64,000 nucleotides of DNA, taken from Parvibaculum sp963975745. GTDB taxonomy: Bacteria > Pseudomonadota > Alphaproteobacteria > Parvibaculales > Parvibaculaceae. The translations under genes were made by a program, and so were the position numbers. Location of the stretch: assembly GCF_963975745.1 (NCBI RefSeq), contig NZ_CAXBIB010000011.1:1-64000 (forward strand). Direction: 5' to 3'. The notes beneath the pieces are model-generated. The model made no database searches. It was not told where the DNA came from and worked only from the letters and a program-made list of their open reading frames with translations. How positions within the stretch are numbered: the first letter of the stretch is position 1; each line of letters begins with the position of its first letter. Positions 49,816 through 59,302 of this stretch are shown here, in pieces.

Positions 49816-51060
49816 ATGACACCAGCAGACGCGCCCGCCGGGACGCCGCGCAACGACCATGGCTGGTACATGGCGGGCCTGTGGGGCTATTTCCTGGCGG
49901 GCGGCATTCAGGGCGTGCTGTTCCCGTGGATCATCGCCTTCGTGCTGCATGAAAGTTCCGACCGCGTCGGCATCGCGCAGATGTTCTCGATGCTGCCGAT
50001 GCTGATCCTCGGGCTGTTCGGGGGCGCGATGGCCGACCGTGTCGAGTTGCGCGCGCATCTGATGCGGCTGCAATTTCTTGCCATGGTGCCGCCGCTCCTG
50101 CTCGCAGCGCTGATCTGGAACGGCATTCTCTTCTACGAAATGATGATCCTCTATGCGATCGCCCTGTCGACGATCGGCGGTTACGTGATGCCGGCCCGGG
50201 ATTCGATGCTGTCGCGCGTTGCCATGACCAGCCTTGGCGGCAATATCCAGCGCGCGGTGGCGCTGGCGATGAGCGGCCAGTTTCTCGGTCAGGTCGGTGG
50301 CTATCTGCTCGGGAGTCCGGCCGAGTATGTCGGCGCGGCGCCGTTGCTGATCCTGCAGGCGAGCCTGCTCGGCTTTGCCGCCTTCACGACGTCGCGGCTT
50401 GCCGTTTCGCCGCCCGTCGAACACGGGGCACCCGGCGCGCGGCGGCGACCGCTGCGCGACGTCAAGGAAGGACTCGAAGCGGTGTGGCGCGACGAACGCA
50501 TTCGTCCGGTGCTGCTGTTGATGTTCTTCTCCGGCATCCTTTTCATGGGCGTCTTCATGGTGCTGTTCCCGCTGCTGATCCGCGATGTCTATCACGGCAG
50601 TTCGCGCGAGATCGGCTTTGTGTTCATGTCGTTCTTCGGCGGCATCGGGATTTCGTCCTTCACCCTGTCGCGACTTCGACCGATCCGCCGGCAGGGCCGC
50701 GCGATCATGCTGGCCATGTGCACCGGCTCTGTCGTCATGGTACTCATCCATTTCGAACCGCCGATCTGGGGCGTCTTCCTGCTGGCGCATCTCTGGGGAC
50801 TGGCGGCCGGGATTTCGATGAGCCAGTCGCGCGCCATCGTTCAGGAAGGCGCGACGCCGGCGCTCAGGGCGCGGATGCTGGCGGGCTTCAATCTCGGCAC
50901 GATGGGCGGCGGGCCGATCGGCTCGGTGCTGATCGGCTTCCTGATTGCCTGGGTCGGCCCGCTCGATGCGGTGCTGGTGCCCTGCGGGCTGATGATCGTG
51001 CTGTGGGCGGCGATCTACTGGCTGACGCCGCTGTGGCGCGTCGAGGCGCCACCACGATAG
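49816..51060 (+). CDS. MFS transporter (second of tandem pair)
   Basis: A 414-aa paralogue of the preceding transporter, with about 12 helices and the matching segments FGGAMADRVELRAHL, SDRVGIAQMFSML and YVMPARDSMLSRVAM. The ATG at 49816 has GAGG 7 nt upstream; a longer frame reaching back into the previous gene is spurious. The two probably arose by tandem duplication and may act in the same export process. Substrate unknown. Confidence 0.87.
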   Translation: MTPADAPAGTPRNDHGWYMAGLWGYFLAGGIQGVLFPWIIAFVLHESSDRVGIAQMFSMLPMLILGLFGGAMADRVELRAHLMRLQFLAMVPPLLLAALIWNGILFYEMMILYAIALSTIGGYVMPARDSMLSRVAMTSLGGNIQRAVALAMSGQFLGQVGGYLLGSPAEYVGAAPLLILQASLLGFAAFTTSRLAVSPPVEHGAPGARRRPLRDVKEGLEAVWRDERIRPVLLLMFFSGILFMGVFMVLFPLLIRDVYHGSSREIGFVFMSFFGGIGISSFTLSRLRPIRRQGRAIMLAMCTGSVVMVLIHFEPPIWGVFLLAHLWGLAAGISMSQSRAIVQEGATPALRARMLAGFNLGTMGGGPIGSVLIGFLIAWVGPLDAVLVPCGLMIVLWAAIYWLTPLWRVEAPPR

Positions 51061-51079
51061 GTGACGCCTCGCCGATGCC

Positions 51080-51985
51080 TCAGCTGTACTTCCGTTCCTG
51101 CCACCAGGGGTAGAAGGACGGCATGTCGGTGGAGGTCTTGCAGGGATAGACCGCCGGACGCTTTTCGAGGAAGGACATGACGCCCTCCTTGGCGTCGGCC
51201 GAGGCGCCGCGCGCATAGATGGCGCGGCTGTCCACCTTATGCGCTTCCATCGGGTGATCGGCACCGAGCATGCGCCAGAGCATCTGCCGCGTCAGCGAGA
51301 CCGAGACGGCGGCCGTATTGTCGGCAATCTCGCGCGCGATGGCGCGGGCGGCCGGCAGGAGATCGGCCGGCTTGTGCAGCGAACGCACCAGGCCGCCCTT
51401 CAGGGCTTCGTCGGCGCCGAAGACGCGGCCCGAATAGGTCCATTCCAAGGCTTGGGAAATGCCGACGACGCGCGGCAGGAACCAGCTCGAGCAGGCTTCC
51501 GGGACAATGCCGCGGCGGGCGAAGACGAAACCGAACTTGGCGTCCTCGGAGGCAAGGCGGATGTCCATGGGCAACTGCATGGTGACGCCGACGCCGACGG
51601 CGGCGCCGTTGATGGCGCCGATGACCGGCTTCAGGCTTTCGAAGATGCGCAGGGTCAGGCGGCCGCCGCCGTCGCGCACGCTTTCATGGGACCAGTCGAT
51701 CTCGCCATTGGCCATGACTGGCGTACCCTGCTTTTCGGGGCGGTCCTCGCGATCGGCATAGTCGAAGGTCTTGGCGCCCGCCGAGAGGTCGGCGCCGGCG
51801 CAGAAGGCGCGGCCCTCGCCGGTCACGATGATGGCGCGGACATTGTCGTCGGCATCCGCCTTGTCGAAGGCGTCGATCATTTCGAACATCATCTGGCCGG
51901 TGAAGGCGTTGAGCTTGTCCGGGCGGTTGAGGGTGAGGGTCAGGATATTGTCCGCTACCTCGTATTTGATCGTCTCATAGGCCAT
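51080..51985 (-). CDS. enoyl-CoA hydratase/isomerase family protein
   Basis: A 301-aa crotonase-fold enzyme. The CoA/oxyanion motifs are GEGRAFCAGADLSAGAKTF and INGAAVGVGVTMQLPMDIRL, and the catalytic region FGFVFARRGIVPEACSSWFL carries a glutamate. It hydrates or isomerises enoyl-CoA in beta-oxidation or a related route. ATG at 51985 after GGGAGCAACAT. It is divergent from an acyl-CoA synthetase across 215 bp with no clear operator, suggesting linked fatty-acid use. Confidence 0.92.
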   Translation of the reverse strand: MAYETIKYEVADNILTLTLNRPDKLNAFTGQMMFEMIDAFDKADADDNVRAIIVTGEGRAFCAGADLSAGAKTFDYADREDRPEKQGTPVMANGEIDWSHESVRDGGGRLTLRIFESLKPVIGAINGAAVGVGVTMQLPMDIRLASEDAKFGFVFARRGIVPEACSSWFLPRVVGISQALEWTYSGRVFGADEALKGGLVRSLHKPADLLPAARAIAREIADNTAAVSVSLTRQMLWRMLGADHPMEAHKVDSRAIYARGASADAKEGVMSFLEKRPAVYPCKTSTDMPSFYPWWQERKYS

Positions 51986-52200
51986 ATATGTTGCTCCCTC
52001 TAAGCGGCTTTATGCCGAATTTCACGTGCGGCGGGCGTTGCCGTTGCGTCAATCGCCCGCACGCCAAAGCAAGTTGACGGAAGTGTCATATTGCTGTGTC
52101 TTTGCGGCAGCAGGGCCGCGGATTTTCTGGCCCCAGATATAACAATGGGCGCGCATAAAAGCGACGCCGCCTTTCAAGTACCCCCGGGAGACGACCAGCG

Positions 52201-53766
52201 ATGCATCCTTATGTTCACGCCGCCAAGACGCCGGACAAGCCCGCCTACATCATGGGCGCGACCGGCGAGACGGTGACCTTCAAAGAACTCGACGAGCGTT
52301 CGAACCAGGTGGCGCATCTCTGCCGCGCCGCGGGTCTGAAAGCCGGCGACGCGATCGCCATTTTCATGGAGAACAACGCGCGCTATTTCGAAATCTGCTG
52401 GGCGGCGCAGCGCGCGGGCCTCTATTTCACCTGCGTGTCGTCGCGTCTGACCGCCGGCGAGATCGCCTATATCGCCGCCGATTGCGGCGCCAAGCTGTTC
52501 TTCACCTCGAAGGCGCTGGAGGCGACGGCGCGCGAACTGGTCGAGGGCAACCATCTGCCCGGCGTCGAACGGATGTTCACGGTGGGCGGCGCGGTCGCCG
52601 GGTACGAAGCCTATGAGGCTGCGCGCGACCAGATGCCGAAGACGCCGATCGCCGACCAGACCGCCGGCACCGACATGCTCTATTCGTCGGGCACGACCGG
52701 CCGGCCGAAGGGCATCCGGATCCCGCTGACCGGCGGCGCCATCGACGAGGCGTCGGGCCTCGTCCTGCTGGCGCAGCTGCTCTACGGCATGGACGAGAAT
52801 ATCCGCTATCTCTCGCCGGCGCCGCTCTATCACGCCGCTCCGCTGCGTTATTGCATGACCGTCAACCGGCTCGGCGGCACCATTGTCGTGATGGAGCATT
52901 TCGACCCCGAAGAAGCGCTGAAGCTGATCGAAAAGTACAAGATCACGCACAGCCAGTGGGTGCCGACCATGTTCGTCCGGATGCTGAAGATGCCGGAGGA
53001 CGTGCGCAAGAAATACGACGTCTCGTCGCTGAAAGTGGCGATCCATGCCGCCGCCCCCTGCCCTGTGCCGGTCAAGGAACAGATGATCGAATGGTGGGGA
53101 CCGGTGATTTACGAATATTATGCCGGTTCCGAAGGCAACGGCTTCTGCGCTCTCAATTCCGAAGAGTGGCTGGCGCACAAGGGCTCGGTCGGCAAGCCGC
53201 TGATGGGCAAGCTGCATGTCTGCGACGAGGAAGGCAACGAACTGCCGATCGGCGAATCCGGGACGATCTATTTTGAGGCCGAAGATCCAAACGCGCCGAT
53301 GTTCCAGTACTACAACGATCCGAAGAAGACGCAGGAGAGCCGGCATCCGACGCACAAGCACTGGTCGACGCTGGGCGATATCGGCAAGGTCGATCAGGAC
53401 GGCTATCTCTATCTGACCGACCGCAAGGCCTTCATGATCATTTCGGGCGGCGTCAACATCTATCCGCAGGAAGCAGAGAACATCCTCGTCATGCATCCGA
53501 AGGTCGCCGACGTCGCCGTGATCGGCGTGCCGAACGAGGATTTCGGCGAGGAAGTGAAGGCGGTGGTGCAGCCGGCAAACTGGGCCGATGCAGGCCCCGC
53601 GCTCGAAGCCGAACTGATGGAATTCTGCAAGGAGCATCTCTCGGCGATCAAATGCCCGCGCTCGATCGACTTCCAGGAGGAACTGCCCCGTCATCCGACC
53701 GGCAAGCTCTACAAGCGTCTGATCCGCGACCGCTACTGGGGCAACCGCGAGAGCAAGATCGTCTGA
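52201..53766 (+). CDS. fatty acyl-CoA synthetase (AMP-forming)
   Basis: A 521-aa adenylate-forming ligase. Motifs: MLYSSGTTGRPKGIRIP (ATP/AMP binding), EYYAGSEGNGFCALNS, TLGDIGKVDQDGYLYLTDR, MIISGGVNIYPQEAEN, and the C-terminal lysine in PRHPTGKLYKRLIR. It activates a carboxylic acid to its CoA thioester. Close relatives act on long-chain or bile-acid-like substrates; the substrate here is not certain. ATG at 52201 after CCGGGAGACGACCAGCG. A strong terminator follows. Confidence 0.92.
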   Translation: MHPYVHAAKTPDKPAYIMGATGETVTFKELDERSNQVAHLCRAAGLKAGDAIAIFMENNARYFEICWAAQRAGLYFTCVSSRLTAGEIAYIAADCGAKLFFTSKALEATARELVEGNHLPGVERMFTVGGAVAGYEAYEAARDQMPKTPIADQTAGTDMLYSSGTTGRPKGIRIPLTGGAIDEASGLVLLAQLLYGMDENIRYLSPAPLYHAAPLRYCMTVNRLGGTIVVMEHFDPEEALKLIEKYKITHSQWVPTMFVRMLKMPEDVRKKYDVSSLKVAIHAAAPCPVPVKEQMIEWWGPVIYEYYAGSEGNGFCALNSEEWLAHKGSVGKPLMGKLHVCDEEGNELPIGESGTIYFEAEDPNAPMFQYYNDPKKTQESRHPTHKHWSTLGDIGKVDQDGYLYLTDRKAFMIISGGVNIYPQEAENILVMHPKVADVAVIGVPNEDFGEEVKAVVQPANWADAGPALEAELMEFCKEHLSAIKCPRSIDFQEELPRHPTGKLYKRLIRDRYWGNRESKIV

Positions 53767-53788
53767 AGCGGTTCAAGAAGAAATACAG

Positions 53789-53817
53789 ACGGCCCGGCGA
53801 ATGTCCGGGCCGTTTTG
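53789..53817 (+). terminator. intrinsic terminator after acyl-CoA synthetase
   Basis: ACGGCCCGG (53789-53797) pairs perfectly with 53805-53813 around a 7-nt loop, followed by TTTTGCG. It ends the acyl-CoA synthetase transcript. Confidence 0.85.
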
Positions 53818-53845
53818 CGTTCTGGCACTCGGGGTACCTTACGGC

Positions 53846-53887
53846 CCATGGATCCAGGCTTCTCCCGGCTTTCGCCGGGATGACACC
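53846..53887. repeat. REP-like repeat, third copy
   Basis: CCCATGGATCCAGGC is followed by TCCCGGCTTTCGCCGGGA (53863-53880) and TGACACC. Its reverse complement matches the units at 2614-2631 and 2690-2707, including the adjoining GGATCCATGG. A dispersed palindromic repeat, not coding. Confidence 0.75.
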
Positions 53888-53986
53888 CTTGTTTTCCGAA
53901 ATGCGACGGGCACCGGTCCGTCGCGCCGGTCCGTTCATTCACACAATGTGCTAGATTGAGCCGATTCATCCGGACGGAGGTTTTCC

Positions 53987-54478
53987 ATGCACACGGCGCT
54001 CAAGGGATTTGTCGCAGCGGCCATGCTGGCCAGCGGAATGGCCGGGGGGACGGCGCTGCTTGCCGGCGGGGCTGCAGCGCAGACTTCCGAGTTGCACACG
54101 CAAGGGCGCGAGTGCCGCAATCTCGGCAAGTCGAACAAGGCGTTCGAACGGAACTACTATGTCTATTTCGAAACCAATTCCAGCCGGGTCGACCCCAAAT
54201 ACCAGAAGGAATTCGAGCGCATCGTGAAGTTTGCCAAGGGCCAGAAGGCCGGACAGATCTGTCTTTTCGGCAAGGCCAGCAAGGTCGGCGATCCGGCGGC
54301 GAATATCGCGCTGTCGCAGAAGCGGGCCCGGAATGTCGCCGCCGGGCTCGAGGCGGCGGGCTGGCCGCGCTCGAAGATGCCGATCGTCGCCGAGGGCGAG
54401 GCCTGGGGCTGGCTGCAGGAAACGCTGACCTGGGATTCGAAGGAAGACCGCCGGGTCCGGATCAGGCTGTCGCGCTGA
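53987..54478 (+). CDS. OmpA-like periplasmic protein
   Basis: A 163-aa protein with a signal peptide (GGTALLAGGAAAQ) and an OmpA-like peptidoglycan-binding domain. NYYVYFETNSSRVDPKYQKE marks the start of the fold, and NIALSQKRARNVAAGLEAAG the helix before the final strand (DRRVRIRLSR). It is probably periplasmic and wall-associated. ATG at 53987 after CGGAGG. Monocistronic. Confidence 0.82.
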   Translation: MHTALKGFVAAAMLASGMAGGTALLAGGAAAQTSELHTQGRECRNLGKSNKAFERNYYVYFETNSSRVDPKYQKEFERIVKFAKGQKAGQICLFGKASKVGDPAANIALSQKRARNVAAGLEAAGWPRSKMPIVAEGEAWGWLQETLTWDSKEDRRVRIRLSR

Positions 54479-54572
54479 GTGCTTGGCGGGGGGCGCCCGG
54501 CCCGCTAGTTTGTGGCCGCAAGAGGCTCCCTCGGGGCCGACAGAGACACCAATCACCCAACGGGAGAGCCAT

Positions 54573-55025
54573 ATGCGCGTTTTCGATACGGTTGCCGATT
54601 ATGTTGCCGAGAAGGGCAAGGAGATCGGCGTCAGCGAATGGGTCCAGATCGACCAGGACCGCGTCAACAAGTTCGCCGACGCGACAGGCGATCACCAGTG
54701 GATTCATATCGACCCGGAACGCACCCAGAAGGAACTGGGGATCGGCACGATTGCGCATGGCTATCTGACGCTGTCGCTGCTGCCCTATCTGATGGGCAAG
54801 ATCAGCACGGTGAAGAGCGCGACACGCGGCATCAATTACGGTTCCAACCAGGTCCGTTTCACCAACATGGTGCCGGTGGGTTCCCGCGTGCGCTGCCGCG
54901 TCAAGCTCAAGGATGCGACGCCCAAGGCCGGCGGCACGCAGATCACCAATGAAGTGACTATGGAAATCGAGGGTCAGGAGCGTCCGGCCATGGTCGCCGA
55001 AACGCTGAGCCTGATCTTCGAATAA
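54573..55025 (+). CDS. MaoC-family dehydratase
   Basis: A 150-aa hot-dog-fold enzyme. The hydratase motif is FADATGDHQWIHIDPERTQK (D and H catalytic), followed by GIGTIAHGYLTLSLLPYLMG. It is an (R)-specific enoyl-CoA hydratase-like protein that could supply PHA precursors from beta-oxidation, which fits the phasin gene elsewhere in the window. ATG at 54573 after CGGGAGAGCCAT. Confidence 0.9.
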   Translation: MRVFDTVADYVAEKGKEIGVSEWVQIDQDRVNKFADATGDHQWIHIDPERTQKELGIGTIAHGYLTLSLLPYLMGKISTVKSATRGINYGSNQVRFTNMVPVGSRVRCRVKLKDATPKAGGTQITNEVTMEIEGQERPAMVAETLSLIFE

Positions 55026-55035
55026 GCGAATTTGC

Positions 55036-55062
55036 GCGCCCCGCTTCCCGCAGGCGGGGCGC
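55036..55062 (+). terminator. GC-rich hairpin after maoC
   Basis: GCGCCCCGC (55036-55044) pairs with GCGGGGCGC (55054-55062). No T-run follows, so termination efficiency is uncertain. It lies in the 62-bp gap before msrB. Confidence 0.5.
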
Positions 55063-55087
55063 CAACCGACATCAAGGAGTTGAACGG

Positions 55088-55492
55088 ATGACCGGCGACA
55101 GCGCGACGAAGCCCGACGACGAATGGCAGAAAAAGCTGACGCCCGAGCAATATGCGATCACGCGATGCGCGGCGACCGAGCGTGCCTTCACGGGGCCCTG
55201 GCTCAACGAGCATCGCGACGGTACCTTCAGCTGCATCTGCTGCAAGACCCCGCTTTTCCGCTCCGAGACCAAATATGAGAGCGGTTCGGGCTGGCCGAGT
55301 TTCTTCGACGCGATCGCGCCAGGCGCCATTGCCGAACGCGAAGATGTCAGCCACGGGATGCGGCGGATCGAAATCGCCTGCGCCAAATGCGATGCGCATA
55401 TCGGGCATGTGTTTCCCGACGGGCCGCAGCCGACGGGGTTGCGCTATTGCACCAACGGCACGGCGCTCGATTTCAAGCCCGACGCCGACTGA
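55088..55492 (+). CDS. msrB: peptide-methionine (R)-S-oxide reductase
   Basis: A 134-aa MsrB. Two CxxC zinc motifs (CICC near residue 49 and CAKC near 98), YESGSGWPSFFDAI, AHIGHVFPDGPQPTGLRYCT and the catalytic cysteine in RYCTNGTAL are all present. It repairs oxidised methionine in proteins. No export signal, so cytoplasmic. ATG at 55088 after AAGGAGTTGAACGG. An S9 peptidase gene follows 11 bp later. Confidence 0.95.
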   Translation: MTGDSATKPDDEWQKKLTPEQYAITRCAATERAFTGPWLNEHRDGTFSCICCKTPLFRSETKYESGSGWPSFFDAIAPGAIAEREDVSHGMRRIEIACAKCDAHIGHVFPDGPQPTGLRYCTNGTALDFKPDAD

Positions 55493-55503
55493 CTATAATC
55501 CAA

Positions 55504-57600
55504 ATGAAACTGACACCCCCTGCCGTGGCGCCGCGTGCCGAGAAGCGGCCGCAGAGCGATACACATCACGGCATCACGCGCATCGACGATTACGCCTGGC
55601 TGCGCGATGCCAACTGGCGCGAGGTGATGCGCGATCCGGACGTGCTCGATCCGGATATCCGCGCCTATCTCGAAGCCGAAAACGCCTATGCCGAGGAAGC
55701 GCTGAAGCCGGTCGCCGAACTGCGCGAGACGCTGTTTGCCGAGATGAAGGGCCGGATCAAGGAAGATGACAGCTCGGTGCCCTCGCCCGACGGCGCTTTC
55801 GCCTATTACACGCGCTTCGAAGAGGGTGCACAGCATCCGATTTTCTGCCGCCGGCCACGCGACGCAGAGAGCGGCGAAGAGATTGTGCTCGACGCCAACA
55901 AGGAGGCCGAAGACACGGACTATTTCAGGATCGGTGATGTCGATCACGATCCGACACAGCGGCTGGCGGCCTGGTCGGCCGACCGCATAGGGTCGGAATA
56001 TTTCACGGTTCGGCTGCGCGACGTAGCGAGCGGCAAGGATCTCGACGACGAAGTGCCCGACACCTCGCCCGGCATCGCCTGGGACGCCGCGGGAGAGAGT
56101 TTTCTCTATACGCAGGTCGATGACGAGCACCGGCCGCTGAAAGTCTTTCGCCATGTGGTGGGCACGCCCGCCAGCGACGACACGCTTGTTTATGAGGAAA
56201 AGGACGAGGGCTTCTTTGTCGGCGTCGGCAAGGTGCAGAGCGGGCGCTGGCTGGTCATTTCCAGCCACGACCACCAGACCAGCGAACTCTACCTGATCCC
56301 GGCCGATGCGCCGGGGACACCGCCCCGGCTCGTCGCGCCGCGCGAGGACGGCGTCGAATACGATCTCGAGCATGATGCGCCGCGCGGACGGTTCCTGATC
56401 CTCACCAATGCCGATGCCGAGGATTTCAAGATCGCCGAAGCGCCGGAAGAGGCGCCGGAGCGCGCGAACTGGCGCGATTTCATACCCCATCGGCCGGGCA
56501 CGCTGGTGCTCGATCATGTCGCCTATCGCGACCATCATGTGCGGCTGGAACGCCGCGACGGGCTGCCGCGCATTGCGATCCGACGGCTTGCCGACGGCGC
56601 CGAGCACGAGATCGCCTTCGAGGAAGAAGCCTATGATCTCAACATGGGCGCCGGATATGAATACGAGACACGGCAGACGCGCTTTGCCTACAGCTCGATG
56701 ACCACACCGGCCGAGGTCTACGACTACGATCTCGAAAGCCGGGCGCGGACCCTGCGCAAGCGGCAGGAGGTTCCGTCCGGACACAATCCGGCCGACTATG
56801 TGACACGGCGGATCTTCGCGACGGCGCCGGACGGCGCGCAGGTGCCGGTGTCGATCCTCACCCGCAATGACCTCGCGCTCGACGGCAGCGCGCCCTGCCT
56901 GCTCTATGGCTACGGCGCCTATGGGATCAGCATTCCCGCTTCCTTCTCGACCACCTGCCTGTCGCTGGTCGATCGCGGTTTCGTCTATGCGATCGCGCAT
57001 ATTCGCGGCGGAAAGGAGAAAGGCTATCGCTGGTACAGCGACGGCAAGCTGATGAAGAAGCGCAACACATTCACCGATTTCATCTCGGCGGGTGAACATC
57101 TGGCGGCGCAGGGCTTCACGTCGCGCGGCAAGATCGTGGCGCATGGCGGCAGCGCCGGCGGGATGCTGATGGGGGCGGTCGCCAACATGGCGCCCGATCT
57201 CTTCAAGGGCATTGTCGCAGAAGTGCCGTTCGTCGATGTGCTGGCGACGATCCTCGATGCCTCGCTGCCGCTGACGCCGCCCGAATGGAACGAATGGGGC
57301 AATCCGATCGAAAGCCGCGAAGCCTATGACTACATGGCGTCATACTCGCCTTACGACAATGTGAAGCCCCAAGCCTATCCGCATCTCTTCGCGCTGGGGG
57401 GCCTAACCGATCCGCGCGTGACCTATTGGGAGCCGGCCAAATGGGTGGCAAAGCTGCGGGCGCTCAAGACCGACGACCATGTGACGCTGCTCCACATCAA
57501 CATGGATGCCGGCCATGGCGGCAAGTCGGGACGCTTCGAGCGATTGAAGGAAGTGGCGCGGGTCCATGCCTTTGCGCTGGCCGTGACGGAGAAGGCCTGA
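55504..57600 (+). CDS. S9 family serine peptidase (oligopeptidase B-like)
   Basis: A 698-aa prolyl-oligopeptidase-family enzyme. The N-terminal beta-propeller starts DTHHGITRIDDYAWLRDANW. The catalytic domain has GYGAYGISIPASF, HIRGGKEKGYRWY and the nucleophile in AHGGSAGGMLMG (S550), with the aspartate in LGGLTDPRV and histidine in DAGHGGKSG. The acidic residues of the S1 site suggest oligopeptidase B (cutting after basic residues). ATG at 55504. No signal, so cytoplasmic. Confidence 0.93.
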   Translation: MKLTPPAVAPRAEKRPQSDTHHGITRIDDYAWLRDANWREVMRDPDVLDPDIRAYLEAENAYAEEALKPVAELRETLFAEMKGRIKEDDSSVPSPDGAFAYYTRFEEGAQHPIFCRRPRDAESGEEIVLDANKEAEDTDYFRIGDVDHDPTQRLAAWSADRIGSEYFTVRLRDVASGKDLDDEVPDTSPGIAWDAAGESFLYTQVDDEHRPLKVFRHVVGTPASDDTLVYEEKDEGFFVGVGKVQSGRWLVISSHDHQTSELYLIPADAPGTPPRLVAPREDGVEYDLEHDAPRGRFLILTNADAEDFKIAEAPEEAPERANWRDFIPHRPGTLVLDHVAYRDHHVRLERRDGLPRIAIRRLADGAEHEIAFEEEAYDLNMGAGYEYETRQTRFAYSSMTTPAEVYDYDLESRARTLRKRQEVPSGHNPADYVTRRIFATAPDGAQVPVSILTRNDLALDGSAPCLLYGYGAYGISIPASFSTTCLSLVDRGFVYAIAHIRGGKEKGYRWYSDGKLMKKRNTFTDFISAGEHLAAQGFTSRGKIVAHGGSAGGMLMGAVANMAPDLFKGIVAEVPFVDVLATILDASLPLTPPEWNEWGNPIESREAYDYMASYSPYDNVKPQAYPHLFALGGLTDPRVTYWEPAKWVAKLRALKTDDHVTLLHINMDAGHGGKSGRFERLKEVARVHAFALAVTEKA

Positions 57601-57645
57601 GACGACACACCGGGCTTGCGCCGGGGTCCGCTTCGCCTTTAATGT

Positions 57646-57665
57646 GAGGAATATTCATATTCCTC
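57646..57665. promoter_or_regulatory. perfect inverted repeat before the dimethylformamidase-like gene
   Basis: GAGGAATAT-TC-ATATTCCTC has 9-bp perfect arms and lies 19 bp before the GTG at 57684. It is AT-rich in a G/C-rich setting. The location suits an operator or a leader hairpin near the ribosome-binding region. Confidence 0.5.
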
Positions 57666-57683
57666 GCGAAGGGTCGGCAAACC

Positions 57684-59228
57684 GTGAACACCTGGATCTG
57701 GGGCTATTCCGATCGACTGAGCGCCCGGCCGGGCGAGAGCGTGACTTTTTTCATGTCGGCGACCGGCGGGAGTTGCGACATCGAGATCGCGCGGCTCGGC
57801 GCGGCGCGGACGCCCGTGTGGCGCAAGGACGGCGTCACGGTGGGGCGGCATGAAGCGCCGGAAGAGGCGCATGTCAAAGGCTGCGGCTGGCCGGAAGCGT
57901 TCCGGCTGACGGTGCCCGAGGACTGGGCGCCCGGCTATTACGATGTGCGGTTCCGCGGCGCCGACGGCGCTACCGGTCATCACATGCTCTGCGTCAAGGC
58001 CGCGACGCCACAAGCCAAGGCTGTCATCGTGCTCGCGACCAACACCTATCACGCCTACAACTCGTGGGGCGGCGCCAATACCTATGTCTGGATCGGCGGG
58101 CCGGCGCCCGCCCCGATCCCGAAGGACAAAGCGGCACATGTCGTCGCCGCGCGGCTTTCGACGGCGCGGCCCTTTTCGCGCGGGATCATGCAGCCGGCCT
58201 CGCCCAAACACCGGCTGGTGAGCGCGACGCGACGCCGCTTTCAGGAAAAACCCGATGTCGGCGAAGTCGCCAGTGAGGTCAAGGCCGGCGGCGAAGGCTG
58301 GGACTGCCCGGCCGGCTTTACCGACAAATGGGAACATGCATTCGTCGGATGGGCCGAAGAGAACGGCATCGCGCTCGACTACCTGACCGATTACGATCTC
58401 GAAGCCGAGCCGCAGGCGCTTGACGGCTACAAGGCGGCGCTCTTCGTCGGCCACAGCGAATACTGGAGCTGGGGCCAGCGCGCGGAAGTCGAGCGGTTTG
58501 TCGATGCGGGCGGGCGCGCGATCATCCTGTCCGGCAATACATGCTACTGGCAGTGCCGCTGGGAAGATGGCGGCGAAACCTATGTCGCGCACAAGGCGCG
58601 GGCGGAAGACGAGGATCCGCTTGCCGCAATCCCGGAGAAACGCCACCTGACATCCGGCCTCTGGTCGAGCCCGTGGATCGGCAAACCGGAAGCGCAACTG
58701 ACGGGACTGTCGTTTCTTTTCGGCGGCTATCACCGCTTCGGGCTTTGCGTGGCGCGCGGCATCGGCGGCTATACGGTGTGGGATGAGAAACACTGGGCGC
58801 TCGCGGGCGCCGATCTCTTCTGGGGCGACGTCTTCGGCGACGATTGCCGGCTGATCGGCTACGAGAATGACGGCTGCGCGCTGACCTTCGGCGAGGACGG
58901 ATTGCCGAAGCCGGTGCCGCGGCTCGGCGTGCCCGCGAACCTCGAAATCATCGCCACGGCGCCAGTCACGCTGGGCGAACCGGAATCGGAATTCGCCGGC
59001 GCCGTGCCGCCCGAAGCCTGGGGGCCGCTAACGCGCGCCTTTGCCGGGCACGATTCGCCGGAAAACCGGGCGCGGATGATGCGCGGCCATGCGGTACTGG
59101 CGACATTCAAGCGCGGCAAGGGCGAGGTCTTCAATTCAGGCACGACCGAATGGGCCTACGGGCTCAAGGCGCGCAATCCGTTCGTCGAGACGATCACCAA
59201 AAACGTGCTCGGACGCTTTCTCGCCTGA
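57684..59228 (+). CDS. N,N-dimethylformamidase beta-subunit-like protein
   Basis: A 514-aa protein of the N,N-dimethylformamidase large (beta) subunit family. An N-terminal beta-sandwich (GYSDRLSARPGESVTFFMSA) is followed by the C-terminal core (ATNTYHAYNSWGGANTYVWI, VGHSEYWSWGQRAEVERFVD, NAGGR-type FVDAGGRAIILSGNTCYWQC). True DMFase also needs a small alpha subunit, which I do not see nearby, so this may act alone on another amide. The start is GTG at 57684. An inverted repeat lies just upstream and a strong terminator follows. Confidence 0.85.
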   Translation: MNTWIWGYSDRLSARPGESVTFFMSATGGSCDIEIARLGAARTPVWRKDGVTVGRHEAPEEAHVKGCGWPEAFRLTVPEDWAPGYYDVRFRGADGATGHHMLCVKAATPQAKAVIVLATNTYHAYNSWGGANTYVWIGGPAPAPIPKDKAAHVVAARLSTARPFSRGIMQPASPKHRLVSATRRRFQEKPDVGEVASEVKAGGEGWDCPAGFTDKWEHAFVGWAEENGIALDYLTDYDLEAEPQALDGYKAALFVGHSEYWSWGQRAEVERFVDAGGRAIILSGNTCYWQCRWEDGGETYVAHKARAEDEDPLAAIPEKRHLTSGLWSSPWIGKPEAQLTGLSFLFGGYHRFGLCVARGIGGYTVWDEKHWALAGADLFWGDVFGDDCRLIGYENDGCALTFGEDGLPKPVPRLGVPANLEIIATAPVTLGEPESEFAGAVPPEAWGPLTRAFAGHDSPENRARMMRGHAVLATFKRGKGEVFNSGTTEWAYGLKARNPFVETITKNVLGRFLA

Positions 59229-59241
59229 TCCGGAAAAGGTG

Positions 59242-59273
59242 CGGGCCGCGTTCCCTTTCAAGAACGCGGCCCG
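59242..59273. terminator. 12-bp-stem terminator between convergent genes
   Basis: CGGGCCGCGTTC (59242-59253) pairs perfectly with 59262-59273 around CCTTTCAA. It lies between the dimethylformamidase-like gene and the convergent DUF1254 gene. No long T-run, but the stem is very stable. Confidence 0.7.
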
Positions 59274-59302
59274 GCCGGCGCCCGGCTATCGCCGGTTGCC
59301 AC

